Shown piece after piece: positions 27,201 to 34,271 of a DNA stretch of 64,000 nucleotides (positions are counted from its first letter, which is position 1; every line of letters starts with the position of its first letter). Location: NCBI RefSeq assembly GCF_042695135.1, contig NZ_CP170547.1, forward strand, positions 1,488,001 through 1,552,000, given 5' to 3'. The DNA comes from Epilithonimonas sp042695135. GTDB taxonomy: Bacteria > Bacteroidota > Bacteroidia > Flavobacteriales > Weeksellaceae. The translations under genes and the position numbers were made by a program. Under the pieces are notes generated by a model. That model was not told the DNA's origin. It did no database searches and worked only from the letters and a program-made list of their open reading frames with translations.

Positions 27201-27376
27201 GAGCGGGAGCTGTTGGTAATCAGTCTATTGGAATTGGAGCAATTGGAGGGATGTTGTTCGGAACCATATTCGGAGTGTTTTTTATTCCGATTCTATTTGC
27301 TGTATTTATGTATCTGCAGGAAAAAGTGAGTAGCAAAAAAGTATCGGATAAATATGAAGGAGAATTAAGCGAATAA
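24230..27376 (+). CDS. RND family multidrug efflux permease (HAE-1 type)
   Basis: A 1048-residue inner-membrane pump, the standard AcrB/MexB length. The N-terminus FIERPVLSTVISIIIVILG, the porter-domain phrase PPTVVVSASYQGANADV, and the transmembrane proton-relay pair in GIVVDDAIVVVEAVH are visible. The second half repeats the plan (YILPFAVMLSLPVGLAGV, IGLLAKNAILIVEFA). It uses the proton gradient to export hydrophobic drugs or detergents through the adaptor and TolC-type channel encoded on either side. The specific substrate is unknown. The start is ATG 24230. Confidence 0.96.
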   Translation: MFKKFIERPVLSTVISIIIVILGVLGIVTLPISQYPDIAPPTVVVSASYQGANADVILKSVIVPLEEQINGVEGMTYMTSTATNDGSGSVTIYFKQGVNPDIAAVNVQNRVSRATPLLPAEVTRAGVTTTKRQSSNVLIFSLYSENPNYDMTFLQNYTNINIVPQIKRVTGVGDVTVFGAKDYSIRIWLDPNKMASYGLVPADINTVLAEQNIEAAPGSLGDESDQSFRYTLKYKGRLTEIPEFDNIIIKATENGQTLKLKDVARVELGAQDYTGSSFTDGHPSIGMAVAQTAGSNAQDVINQSIAVLDKAQESFPKGVRYEALVNANDFLDASIEKVIHTLFEAFILVFIVVFLFLQDWRSTLIPAISVPVAIVGTFFFLSIFGFTINLLTLFALILAVGIVVDDAIVVVEAVHSKLEQGEKSPLRASVTAMDEISGAIISITLVMAAVFIPVSFISGSAGVFYKQFGLTLAISIILSAVNALTLSPALCAIFLKPHSHEEQKKNFLQRFFTNFNIIFDAMVKKYTRGILFLLRKKWMAFGGLVIFAGIFVWLMNTTPKSFVPSEDMGGIFMDISLPIGSNENRTKEVLQKVEDIVKKQPEVLHIFKVSGRGMVSGSGSNNGMLIVKLKDWKDRGKKGEDLQSFVARMYEKTAGIKDAKMTFFGRPTLQGFGNAAGFEMQIQDQKGGSIADLTKVTNNFIDKMNQQPDIQRTFTSFNPNYPQYMIDIDIPTAKAAGFSVSDILGTMQGYYGGVYSSNVNLFGKQYRVIYQAPFEDRENVESFNMIQVRNSNGEMAPLSRFITAKRVYGPQAVGRFNLFTAISINGTPNPGFSSGDAINTVEKVAKETLPQGYGYEFSGLTREEVTAGGQTVYIFILCCVFVYFLLAAQYESYILPFAVMLSLPVGLAGVMMFSSWIGGSNNIYTQISLIMLIGLLAKNAILIVEFALDARKKGYTIAHAAISGAKQRLRPILMTSFAFIFGLIPLAISTGAGAVGNQSIGIGAIGGMLFGTIFGVFFIPILFAVFMYLQEKVSSKKVSDKYEGELSE

Positions 27377-27392
27377 CTAAAAGTTGAGAAAA

Positions 27393-28796
27393 ATGAAAAT
27401 CAGAATATCAAATTTAATCATATTAGTAAGTGTCGCAGGTTTCTTTCATTCTTGTAAGGTAACTGATACTTATCAAAATCCGGATGTTGAACAAAGCCGA
27501 CAGGACAATCTCTTCCGCCAAAAAACCAGCAATGACAGTATTTCTACTGCCAATGTAACGTGGAATCAAATCTTTACGGATGATAAACTTCAGAATATCA
27601 TCAAAAAAACGATATCAAATAATCTTGATCTGAAAGTTGCCATCGCAAAAATACAGGAAGCTGATGCGGTTTTCAAACAGTCACAATTGCAGAATTTACC
27701 AAGTCTTGACGGTATTGCTTCCATCAAAGAAACTAAAAACAGCGCCGCCGCTCAGGGAAACACTTTTGTAATGCCGGATCTTATGAACTATCAATTGGGT
27801 ATTTCTACAGGTTGGGAAGTTGATGTCTGGGGAAGGATCAAATCTCTGAAAAGAGCAGCCTACGCCGGATTTCTTCAAAGTGATGCGGCGAAAAGAGCAG
27901 TCCAGACACAGTTGGTTGCTCAGGCTGCAACTTTATATTATCAGTTGATTTCTTTGGACAAACAGCTGGAGATTACAAGACAGACTATTACAAACCGCCA
28001 GGAGGATATAGAAACTGTTCAGTTGTTGATGGACGCTGCTTATCTCACAGGGGCAGATCTGGAACAGAGCAAAGCTAATTTATATTCAGCACAACTGTCG
28101 GTTCCGGATCTCGAATTGCAGATCCAGCAAACAGAAAACGCACTGAGTATCCTGATGAATGACAATCCGCAGAAAGTAGAACGTAATTCTATAGATTCTC
28201 AAGTGTTTTATACAGATCTTAAAACCGGGATTCCGGCATCTTTGCTTAAAAACCGTCCGGATGTTCAGGCTGCGGAACTGACTTTCAGACAAGCTTTTGA
28301 AAACAAAAACGTAGCAATGGCTCAGGTTTATCCTACATTCAATATTACGGCAACTTTAGGTTTATCAACAAAAACGTTATCCGATTTTTTTACGAATTCC
28401 TTATTCTATACAGCTGGCGGAACATTAACTCAAAATATCTTCCAGCAGGGCAATAGAAAGGCGCAGGTAAGAATCACGGAGGCCAGAAAACAACAGGCAT
28501 ACTTTACTTTTCAACAAACATTGCTGACAGCCGGTTCCGAAGTTTCAAATGCCTTACTTTCTTATCAGAAGGCGAAAGAAAAAGAATCAACAAGACAATT
28601 ACAGATCCAGTCTTTGGAAAAAGCAGTAGAGTTCAACAAAGAATTACTGACTTACTCTTCCAATGTCAATTACGTTAACGTTTTGACCTCAGAACAATCT
28701 TTGCTTCAGGCAAAACTCTCCGGAGTTAATGACAGATTGCAGCAGTTACAAGCCATTACAGAGTTTTACAGAGCGCTTGGAGGCGGTCAATTTTAA
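27393..28796 (+). CDS. outer-membrane efflux channel (TolC/OprM, NodT family)
   Basis: 467 residues from ATG 27393, which gives a lipoprotein signal with Cys21 (VAGFFHSC); the in-frame TTG 9 bases upstream is less likely. Two homologous OEP repeats are seen, each with long helices: IAKIQEADAVFKQSQLQNLPSLDG and the matching LTFRQAFENKNVAMAQVYPTFNI. The NodT-type lines GWEVDVWGRIKS and LLKNRPDVQAAE are typical. It completes the tripartite pump started at 22987. The gap to the permease is 16 bases. A terminator follows. Confidence 0.95.
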   Translation: MKIRISNLIILVSVAGFFHSCKVTDTYQNPDVEQSRQDNLFRQKTSNDSISTANVTWNQIFTDDKLQNIIKKTISNNLDLKVAIAKIQEADAVFKQSQLQNLPSLDGIASIKETKNSAAAQGNTFVMPDLMNYQLGISTGWEVDVWGRIKSLKRAAYAGFLQSDAAKRAVQTQLVAQAATLYYQLISLDKQLEITRQTITNRQEDIETVQLLMDAAYLTGADLEQSKANLYSAQLSVPDLELQIQQTENALSILMNDNPQKVERNSIDSQVFYTDLKTGIPASLLKNRPDVQAAELTFRQAFENKNVAMAQVYPTFNITATLGLSTKTLSDFFTNSLFYTAGGTLTQNIFQQGNRKAQVRITEARKQQAYFTFQQTLLTAGSEVSNALLSYQKAKEKESTRQLQIQSLEKAVEFNKELLTYSSNVNYVNVLTSEQSLLQAKLSGVNDRLQQLQAITEFYRALGGGQF

Positions 28797-28820
28797 AAAT
28801 AAACCTTTCATCATACATTT

Positions 28821-28849
28821 AAAACCTGACAGTTTTTGTCGGGTTTTTT
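28821..28849 (+). terminator. rho-independent terminator of the RND operon
   Basis: Stem AAACCTGAC / GTCGGGTTT (one G-T pair) followed by TTTT, 26 bases past the stop at 28796. Confidence 0.85.
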
Positions 28850-28885
28850 GTTTTCTGATATTATAATTTCCTGATGTTTAATTTT

Positions 28886-29001
28886 TAGGAGCTTGATCCC
28901 GCTATCCACTATATCTTTTTATCATTGCGAACGATGTGAAGTATTCTTGAACTTCGGAAAAATCGCAATAATAAAAAGGATGCCGTTACTATCGGGGCTA
29001 T
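28886..29001. repeat. dispersed palindromic repeat A with inner hairpin
   Basis: Left arm GGAGCTTGATCCCGCTATCC followed by ACTATATC; right arm AAAAAGGATGCCGTTACTAT followed by CGGGGCTA. The inner segment carries the ATCATTGCGAACGAT-type palindrome (with AAAATCGCAATAATAAAAAG). It fills part of a 391-base gap between the RND operon and the regulator gene at 29188; the remaining 186 bases are AT-rich with no gene. Confidence 0.8.
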
Positions 29002-29187
29002 AATTACTACAATTAGATTTGTCTGAATTTTATTTGTTATTATGAATTATGATTATCTGTTGTATTGGTACATATATCAATGTTATTTATGTTTATAAAT
29101 AAAAATATGTACGGATATAATATTAAATTTTAATTTATGGTATAATATTCATATTGAAAGTTTTTATCTTTACTAAAAACTAAAACC

Positions 29188-29952
29188 GTGGAAAAAACAT
29201 TACAAAACATTCAGAAATTGCACGAGGTGTGGTCTCTCAGCAGACCAAAAGAACTTATCTCATTTGATCAGATTAACTTTAATGATCTTGTCAATTCTAT
29301 CATCAGTTCGGGACCTTTTTACTATTATATTATTGATTTTTTTGATTTGACCTTATCTAACATCAGCCCCAATATTTATGAAATTCACGGCTTGAAACCT
29401 GAAACTGTTGGACTCAACCATATTCTGGAAACCATACATCCGGATGATATGGAATTCGTAATTCAGGCAGAAGCACATATTACAAAATTCTTCTATGAAA
29501 AACTAGGAAAGCACAAACTTCTTAATTATAAAATGAATTACAGCTTCCGAAGCAAGGGAAAGGATGGGAATTATATTTTGCTCAATCATCAGGCTTTGCT
29601 GCTGTCATTAGATAAAAATGGAAATAGTGGAAAATCTCTTAATATCCACACTTGCATAGATCACCTCAGCAATCATAATACTTATAAGATTTCCCTGATC
29701 GGACTCAATGGTGAACCGTCTTACATGAATATCAGCCTGGATGATGATGGCAAAAATAAAATTGAATTCTCGAAACGGGAAATAGATATTATCAAACTGA
29801 TAAGTGATGGTTATAATAACGATATGATTGCAAAAAAACTTTCTATCAGCCCACTGACGGTCAAAAAACACAGGAGTAATATTCTGGAAAAATCCGAATG
29901 CAACAATACTGCTCAACTTATCAAAAATTGTTTTCAGCAGGGGATAATTTAA
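29188..29952 (+). CDS. PAS/LuxR-type transcriptional regulator
   Basis: 254 residues without signal peptide or membrane helix. Residues 35-165 look like a PAS fold (YYYIIDFFDLTLSNISPNIYEIHG, IHPDDMEFV). Residues 190-254 carry a LuxR/GerE helix-turn-helix (FSKREIDIIKLISDGYNNDMIAKKLSISPLTVKKHRSNILEKS). The only start that keeps the N-terminal helix is GTG 29188; the first internal Met lies inside the PAS domain. It is an orphan, with a strong terminator separating it from the next gene. Its ligand is unknown; control of the adjacent secreted protein or pump is conceivable only by position. Confidence 0.85.
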   Translation: MEKTLQNIQKLHEVWSLSRPKELISFDQINFNDLVNSIISSGPFYYYIIDFFDLTLSNISPNIYEIHGLKPETVGLNHILETIHPDDMEFVIQAEAHITKFFYEKLGKHKLLNYKMNYSFRSKGKDGNYILLNHQALLLSLDKNGNSGKSLNIHTCIDHLSNHNTYKISLIGLNGEPSYMNISLDDDGKNKIEFSKREIDIIKLISDGYNNDMIAKKLSISPLTVKKHRSNILEKSECNNTAQLIKNCFQQGII

Positions 29953-29976
29953 ACTCTTATGAAAATTTACTTGATT

Positions 29977-30008
29977 AAAAAATACTCCTTTTGGAGTATT
30001 TTTTTTTA
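29977..30008 (+). terminator. rho-independent terminator of the PAS/LuxR gene
   Basis: Perfect 10-bp stem AAAATACTCC / GGAGTATTTT with a TTTT loop, then further T. 25 bases past the stop. Confidence 0.9.
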
Positions 30009-30021
30009 TTTGATAACAGCA

Positions 30022-30029
30022 TAGCTTTG
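30022..30029 (+). promoter_or_regulatory. candidate -7 box
   Basis: TAGCTTTG, a full match to TAnnTTTG, 22 bases before the ATG at 30052, directly after the preceding terminator. Confidence 0.45.
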
Positions 30030-30051
30030 TAATAACTAAAAACTAATAACT

Positions 30052-31743
30052 ATGAAAACTAAATTATTATTGCTGCTACTACTTTGGCAAGGAGTGGTGT
30101 TTGGGCAGGAAAATACACCTGACAAATATTTGAAAAAACTTTCTGATCAATTTATGACTATCAATACAAGTCTCATTAATGAAAATAAATTATTGGAAGA
30201 TATTAAAGCCAAAATAACTTCTTCAAACAATGATCAAAAAGTTTTAACAGAATTGATTACTCAATTGGATAAAACAAAAGTTCTACAGTTTAAGCTGGAT
30301 TCTATTTATACTGTTGCACAGACTGCTATTTCGTTTTATGATACAAAAGGAGAACTTAAAAAAGAAGAAGCAAAACAAAGCTTTCCTCATGAACATCAGA
30401 TATCTACAGCATCTTCATCAACATCTAAAGACGTTAAAACTTATCTCTATTTTGGAAAAGACGAAGTTATTGAAGAATGGAAACCAACTGGTAATAAAAA
30501 ATATGATGATATAATCACAAAGTTTTTAAATAAAGAAAGTGAAGCATATCTTGGAGATATAATAATACCCAAGGAAATGCAGGAATTTCAATTTTACAAA
30601 CCTACTAAAGATCTTGCAAAACCATTTATTCCTGACAATAGAATTTATAGATTTAAAAGTATTTCATTTGAAGTTTTAGATGGTTTCTTTACGAATATTA
30701 AGGTTTTTATTGTAGATCAAAATGGTTCGGAACATCTATTTGAAAACAAAGCGCCAGTTAGTATTTTGAATTTTTCAAGTTCAGCGCCTAAAAATTTTAT
30801 TTATTATAAGCATCCAATTAGGCAAAATGGTATCGTCAATTTTGAGGAAATCGAAAAATTAAGAATTAGACTTTCTGATGTTTTAATGTACACTTCCAAG
30901 CCAGGGAATAATTTTATTCCTAATGATATAACATTTGAATTTCCTACAAAGGACAAAAATGGGCAGGTTATAAACAAAGATTCTTACGTTAAATACGAAA
31001 TAAAAGAAGATACAAGTTTACAAAATGCGGTAGAATTAAGAGCATATACCGATTTTCTAGGTTTATTTGCTGATGCTCCAAATGGTATTGTACAGTTAGA
31101 AGGAAAAGGAGATTTTTATCTATTCCCCTTCAAAACAGGTAATTACCAGTCAGATTTAAGATTGTTGGATAAAGTATCTCCTTATGTTAACTTTTCTAAA
31201 ATAGATAATGATGTAAGAGCTGTCAAAACTATTACACTAGACAATGCAAATATAACTCCAGCAAATAAGTTGGATTTGATACAAAAATCATACTTGGAAA
31301 TGGGTGCCAAGATTAACTTGATAAATGTTAGGTTTACAAAAGAAGTTCCCTTCAGATTAATTGCCTATATGCCTTTAAGATATCAGATTGCTGACGTTAT
31401 AATTAAGGATAAATTTGAAAACATTCAAGGTTTTGCTTTTGGAGGTGGTATTAAGGCAGAGGCTAAGAGATTTAATAATTTTGGATTTAATTATTCCTTT
31501 GAATATTCTCAATATAACTTTAAAGACCATAATTCACTTGAAAGTTTTGAATCTCCAAATTGTTTTGGTGTCATAAGAAATGAAGCAGAGATTTTCTACT
31601 ATCCAGGTACTGAAAAAACACAATCAATCTTCCTGAAATTAAAAACATTTAATAATCTTAGTAATGATGAAGCGTTTTATCAATTACAATTTGGTTATCG
31701 ATTTTCTATTGGTTTATCAAATGTAAAAAATAAAACCAATTAA
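30052..31743 (+). CDS. unidentified secreted, probably outer-membrane protein
   Basis: 563 residues. The signal peptide is at 1-19 (LLLLWQGVVFGQ). Residues 20-105 are helical with heptad character (KLLEDIKAKITSSN, LITQLDKTKVLQFKLD). The middle (about 120-340) is mixed. The C-terminal 170 residues alternate polar and hydrophobic residues as in transmembrane beta-strands (FGGGIKAEAKRFNNFGFNYSFEYSQYNF) and end FYQLQFGYRFSIGLSN. I do not recognise the family. Its own promoter and terminators make it monocistronic. A barrel-forming role is inference from the strand pattern. Confidence 0.7.
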   Translation: MKTKLLLLLLLWQGVVFGQENTPDKYLKKLSDQFMTINTSLINENKLLEDIKAKITSSNNDQKVLTELITQLDKTKVLQFKLDSIYTVAQTAISFYDTKGELKKEEAKQSFPHEHQISTASSSTSKDVKTYLYFGKDEVIEEWKPTGNKKYDDIITKFLNKESEAYLGDIIIPKEMQEFQFYKPTKDLAKPFIPDNRIYRFKSISFEVLDGFFTNIKVFIVDQNGSEHLFENKAPVSILNFSSSAPKNFIYYKHPIRQNGIVNFEEIEKLRIRLSDVLMYTSKPGNNFIPNDITFEFPTKDKNGQVINKDSYVKYEIKEDTSLQNAVELRAYTDFLGLFADAPNGIVQLEGKGDFYLFPFKTGNYQSDLRLLDKVSPYVNFSKIDNDVRAVKTITLDNANITPANKLDLIQKSYLEMGAKINLINVRFTKEVPFRLIAYMPLRYQIADVIIKDKFENIQGFAFGGGIKAEAKRFNNFGFNYSFEYSQYNFKDHNSLESFESPNCFGVIRNEAEIFYYPGTEKTQSIFLKLKTFNNLSNDEAFYQLQFGYRFSIGLSNVKNKTN

Positions 31744-31761
31744 TAATATCATTTATTCAAA

Positions 31762-31794
31762 AAAATCGCTAAAGTTTTAAGCTTTAGCGATTTT
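31762..31794. terminator. bidirectional terminator between convergent genes
   Basis: Perfect 13-bp stem AAAATCGCTAAAG / CTTTAGCGATTTT with a 7-base loop, usable by the secreted protein gene on plus and metG on minus. Confidence 0.9.
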
Positions 31795-31798
31795 AATT

Positions 31799-33832
31799 TT
31801 ACCCTATTTCGATCCCATTCTCCACAGTCTCATCAGGCGTTACAAAAGATAACTTACCATCTGGTTTTGTAGTGAGAAGAAACATTCCCTGAGATTCTAT
31901 TCCTCGGATTTTTCTTGGTGCAAGGTTCAAAAGAATCATCACCTGTTTTCCAATTAATTCTTCCGGAGAAAAACTTTGTGCAACACCGGAAACTACCGTT
32001 CTCACATCAACGCCTGTGTCCACGGTGAATTTCAGAAGTTTGTCTGCTTTTTCTACTTTTTCCGCGGTCAGAATAGTTGCAGTTCTCAAATCGATTTTAG
32101 AAAAATCATCAAATTGTATCTCGTCTTTCATTGGAGTAGCTTTTGGATTGGTCTTTTTGTTGGATTGCTTTGTATTTTCCAGTTTCTGAATTTGAAACTC
32201 AATTGTTTCGTCTTCGATTTTTGAGAAAAGAAGAGATGCTTCATTGATTTTATGTCCGGTTTCTATCAGGATATTTTTGGTTTCAATGTCAATCCAGTTC
32301 AGTTTTTCAACATTGAACATTGTCAATAATTTCTCTGAGCTGAAAGGCATAAACGGTTCCGATAACTGAGCCAAAGCCACCGCAATCTGAGCTCCAACAA
32401 ATAATGAATTGGATGCTTTTTCAGGATTGTCTTTGATCGTTTTCCATGGTTCTTCTATCTGAAGATACTGGTTTCCAAACCTTGCCAGGTTCATTAATGC
32501 TGTTAAAGAATTTCGGAATTCGAAGTTTTCTAAATATTGCGCAATTTCTGCAGCAGATCTTTTGATTTCTTCTAACTCTTCAGCATTTTCATTTCCTGAA
32601 GGAACAATGCCGTCGTAATATTTGTGGATCAGAACTGCAACTCTGTTGATAAAGTTCCCGAAGATTCCTACCAATTCAGAATTATTCTTGGTCTGGAAAT
32701 CTTTCCAGGTAAAGTTATTATCCTTTGTTTCCGGAGCAGACGAAAGTAATGCATAGCGCAAAACATCCTGCTGACCTGGGAATTCTTCTACATATTCGTG
32801 AGCCCAGACTGCCCAGTTACGGGAAGTTGATATTTTTTCATTCTCAAGATTCAGAAATTCAAAAGCGGGAACATTGGTCGGCATAATATAATCGCCGTGA
32901 GCCTTCATCATTGCAGGGAAAATGATGCAATGGAAAACGATATTATCTTTTCCTATAAAATGAATAAGATCAGAATTTGGATTCTGCCAGTAATCTTTCC
33001 AGTTTTTCCCGGTTTTCTCTGCCCATTCCTGAGTGAAAGAAATATAACCAATTGGTGCATCAAACCAGACATAAAGTACTTTTCCTTCCGCATTAGGAAG
33101 CGGAACAGGAACGCCCCAGTTGAGGTCTCTCGTCATTGCTCTGGGTTTCAAACCATCGTTCAGCCAGGATTTTACCTGTCCGTAAACATTGGTTTTCCAG
33201 TCGTCTTTATGACCTTCGATGATCCATTCGTTCAGGAACGTTTCATAGTCATTAAGTGGAAGATACCAGTTTTTGGTTGCTTTCAAGATTGGAACATTAC
33301 CACTCAACATAGAATGCGGATTGATAAGTTCTGAAGGGGAAAGGGTTGAGCCACATCTCTCACATTGATCGCCATAAGCATTTTCATTACCACAATTTGG
33401 GCAGGTTCCTACTATGTAACGGTCTGCAAGAAATTCATTGGCTTGTTCGTCAAAATATTGCTCAGAAACTTCTTCCGTGAATTTATCTTTATTATATAGT
33501 GTCTTAAAAAAATCCTGACTTACGTCGTAATGTTTTTTAGATGTCGTTCTGGAATATTCATCGAAGGAGATACCAAGGTCGGCAAAAGACTGTTTGATGA
33601 TTCCGTGGTATTTGTCCACGATATCCTGAGGTGTCACGCCTTCTTTTTTTGCTCGGATAGTAATCGGAATACCGTGTTCATCACTTCCGCAAATAAAAGC
33701 CACGTCTTTTCCCAATCTTCTCTGGAATCTTGCATAGACATCTGCAGGGATATAGACACCCGCCAAATGCCCTATATGAACCGGTCCGTTTGCATATGGC
33801 AATGCGGCCGTAATCAATTTTCTGTCTGACAT
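31799..33832 (-). CDS. metG: methionine--tRNA ligase
   Basis: Charges tRNA-Met for initiation and elongation. Of 677 residues, the class I HIGH site is PYANGPVHIGH near the N-terminus, the zinc knuckle is CPNCGNENAYGDQCERC, and the KMSKS loop appears as KISTSRN. The anticodon domain follows, and a C-terminal tRNA-binding (EMAP II-like) domain at about 570-677 has FDDFSKIDLRTATILTAEKVEKADKL. The extended C-terminus marks the dimeric type. The start is ATG 33832 with a -7 box upstream. Confidence 0.97.
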   Translation of the reverse strand: MSDRKLITAALPYANGPVHIGHLAGVYIPADVYARFQRRLGKDVAFICGSDEHGIPITIRAKKEGVTPQDIVDKYHGIIKQSFADLGISFDEYSRTTSKKHYDVSQDFFKTLYNKDKFTEEVSEQYFDEQANEFLADRYIVGTCPNCGNENAYGDQCERCGSTLSPSELINPHSMLSGNVPILKATKNWYLPLNDYETFLNEWIIEGHKDDWKTNVYGQVKSWLNDGLKPRAMTRDLNWGVPVPLPNAEGKVLYVWFDAPIGYISFTQEWAEKTGKNWKDYWQNPNSDLIHFIGKDNIVFHCIIFPAMMKAHGDYIMPTNVPAFEFLNLENEKISTSRNWAVWAHEYVEEFPGQQDVLRYALLSSAPETKDNNFTWKDFQTKNNSELVGIFGNFINRVAVLIHKYYDGIVPSGNENAEELEEIKRSAAEIAQYLENFEFRNSLTALMNLARFGNQYLQIEEPWKTIKDNPEKASNSLFVGAQIAVALAQLSEPFMPFSSEKLLTMFNVEKLNWIDIETKNILIETGHKINEASLLFSKIEDETIEFQIQKLENTKQSNKKTNPKATPMKDEIQFDDFSKIDLRTATILTAEKVEKADKLLKFTVDTGVDVRTVVSGVAQSFSPEELIGKQVMILLNLAPRKIRGIESQGMFLLTTKPDGKLSFVTPDETVENGIEIG

Positions 33833-33853
33833 TATAATCTGAAATTAGATTTG

Positions 33854-33861
33854 CAAAAATA
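33854..33861 (-). promoter_or_regulatory. candidate -7 box of metG
   Basis: The minus strand reads TATTTTTG, a match to TAnnTTTG, 21 bases before the metG ATG. Confidence 0.4.
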
Positions 33862-34025
33862 CAACTTTTCGATTAAAAATTATCTGCATTAGATTATTAT
33901 TAATTTGATGATGATTCATAAAAAGTGTTTGAATATCGATAATTAGAAATTTAACATTTGTTGATTTTTATTTCATTTTTCATTAATATAGGATTAATAT
34001 TGGTTAATTTAGGAGAAAAAAACGC

Positions 34026-34039
34026 TAAACAATTGTTTA
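34026..34039. promoter_or_regulatory. perfect palindrome upstream of susC, candidate operator
   Basis: TAAACAATTGTTTA is a perfect 14-bp palindrome, 233 bases before the SusC start. It lies in a 439-base AT-rich gap (33833-34271) between the divergent metG and susC genes that contains no gene. LacI-type regulators of maltodextrin loci in Flavobacteria bind palindromes of about this size, but the match to any known site is untested. Confidence 0.4.
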
Positions 34040-34208
34040 AAAAAGTGTTAAAATTTCACATCTCATAAAAAAAAGTTAACTATGTTAATGTGTTGATTTG
34101 TAATTAATTGAATATATATATTAGATATATTTTTATGATTTATGACACCAAAAACAAGAATTTTAAAAATATTTTAACAGAATGTTGTTTTTTTTATAAA
34201 TTGCGAAA

Positions 34209-34228
34209 CAGGATCAGGTATGATTCTG
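34209..34228 (+). promoter_or_regulatory. small hairpin in the presumed susC 5' region
   Basis: Stem CAGGATCA / TGATTCTG (8 pairs, one G-T) with a GGTA loop. No T run follows, so it is not a terminator. It could be part of the leader RNA or a protein site. Confidence 0.3.
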
Positions 34229-34271
34229 AAACAAATTTGAAAATAATATAAACCTTAAAAATTTATTTTTT

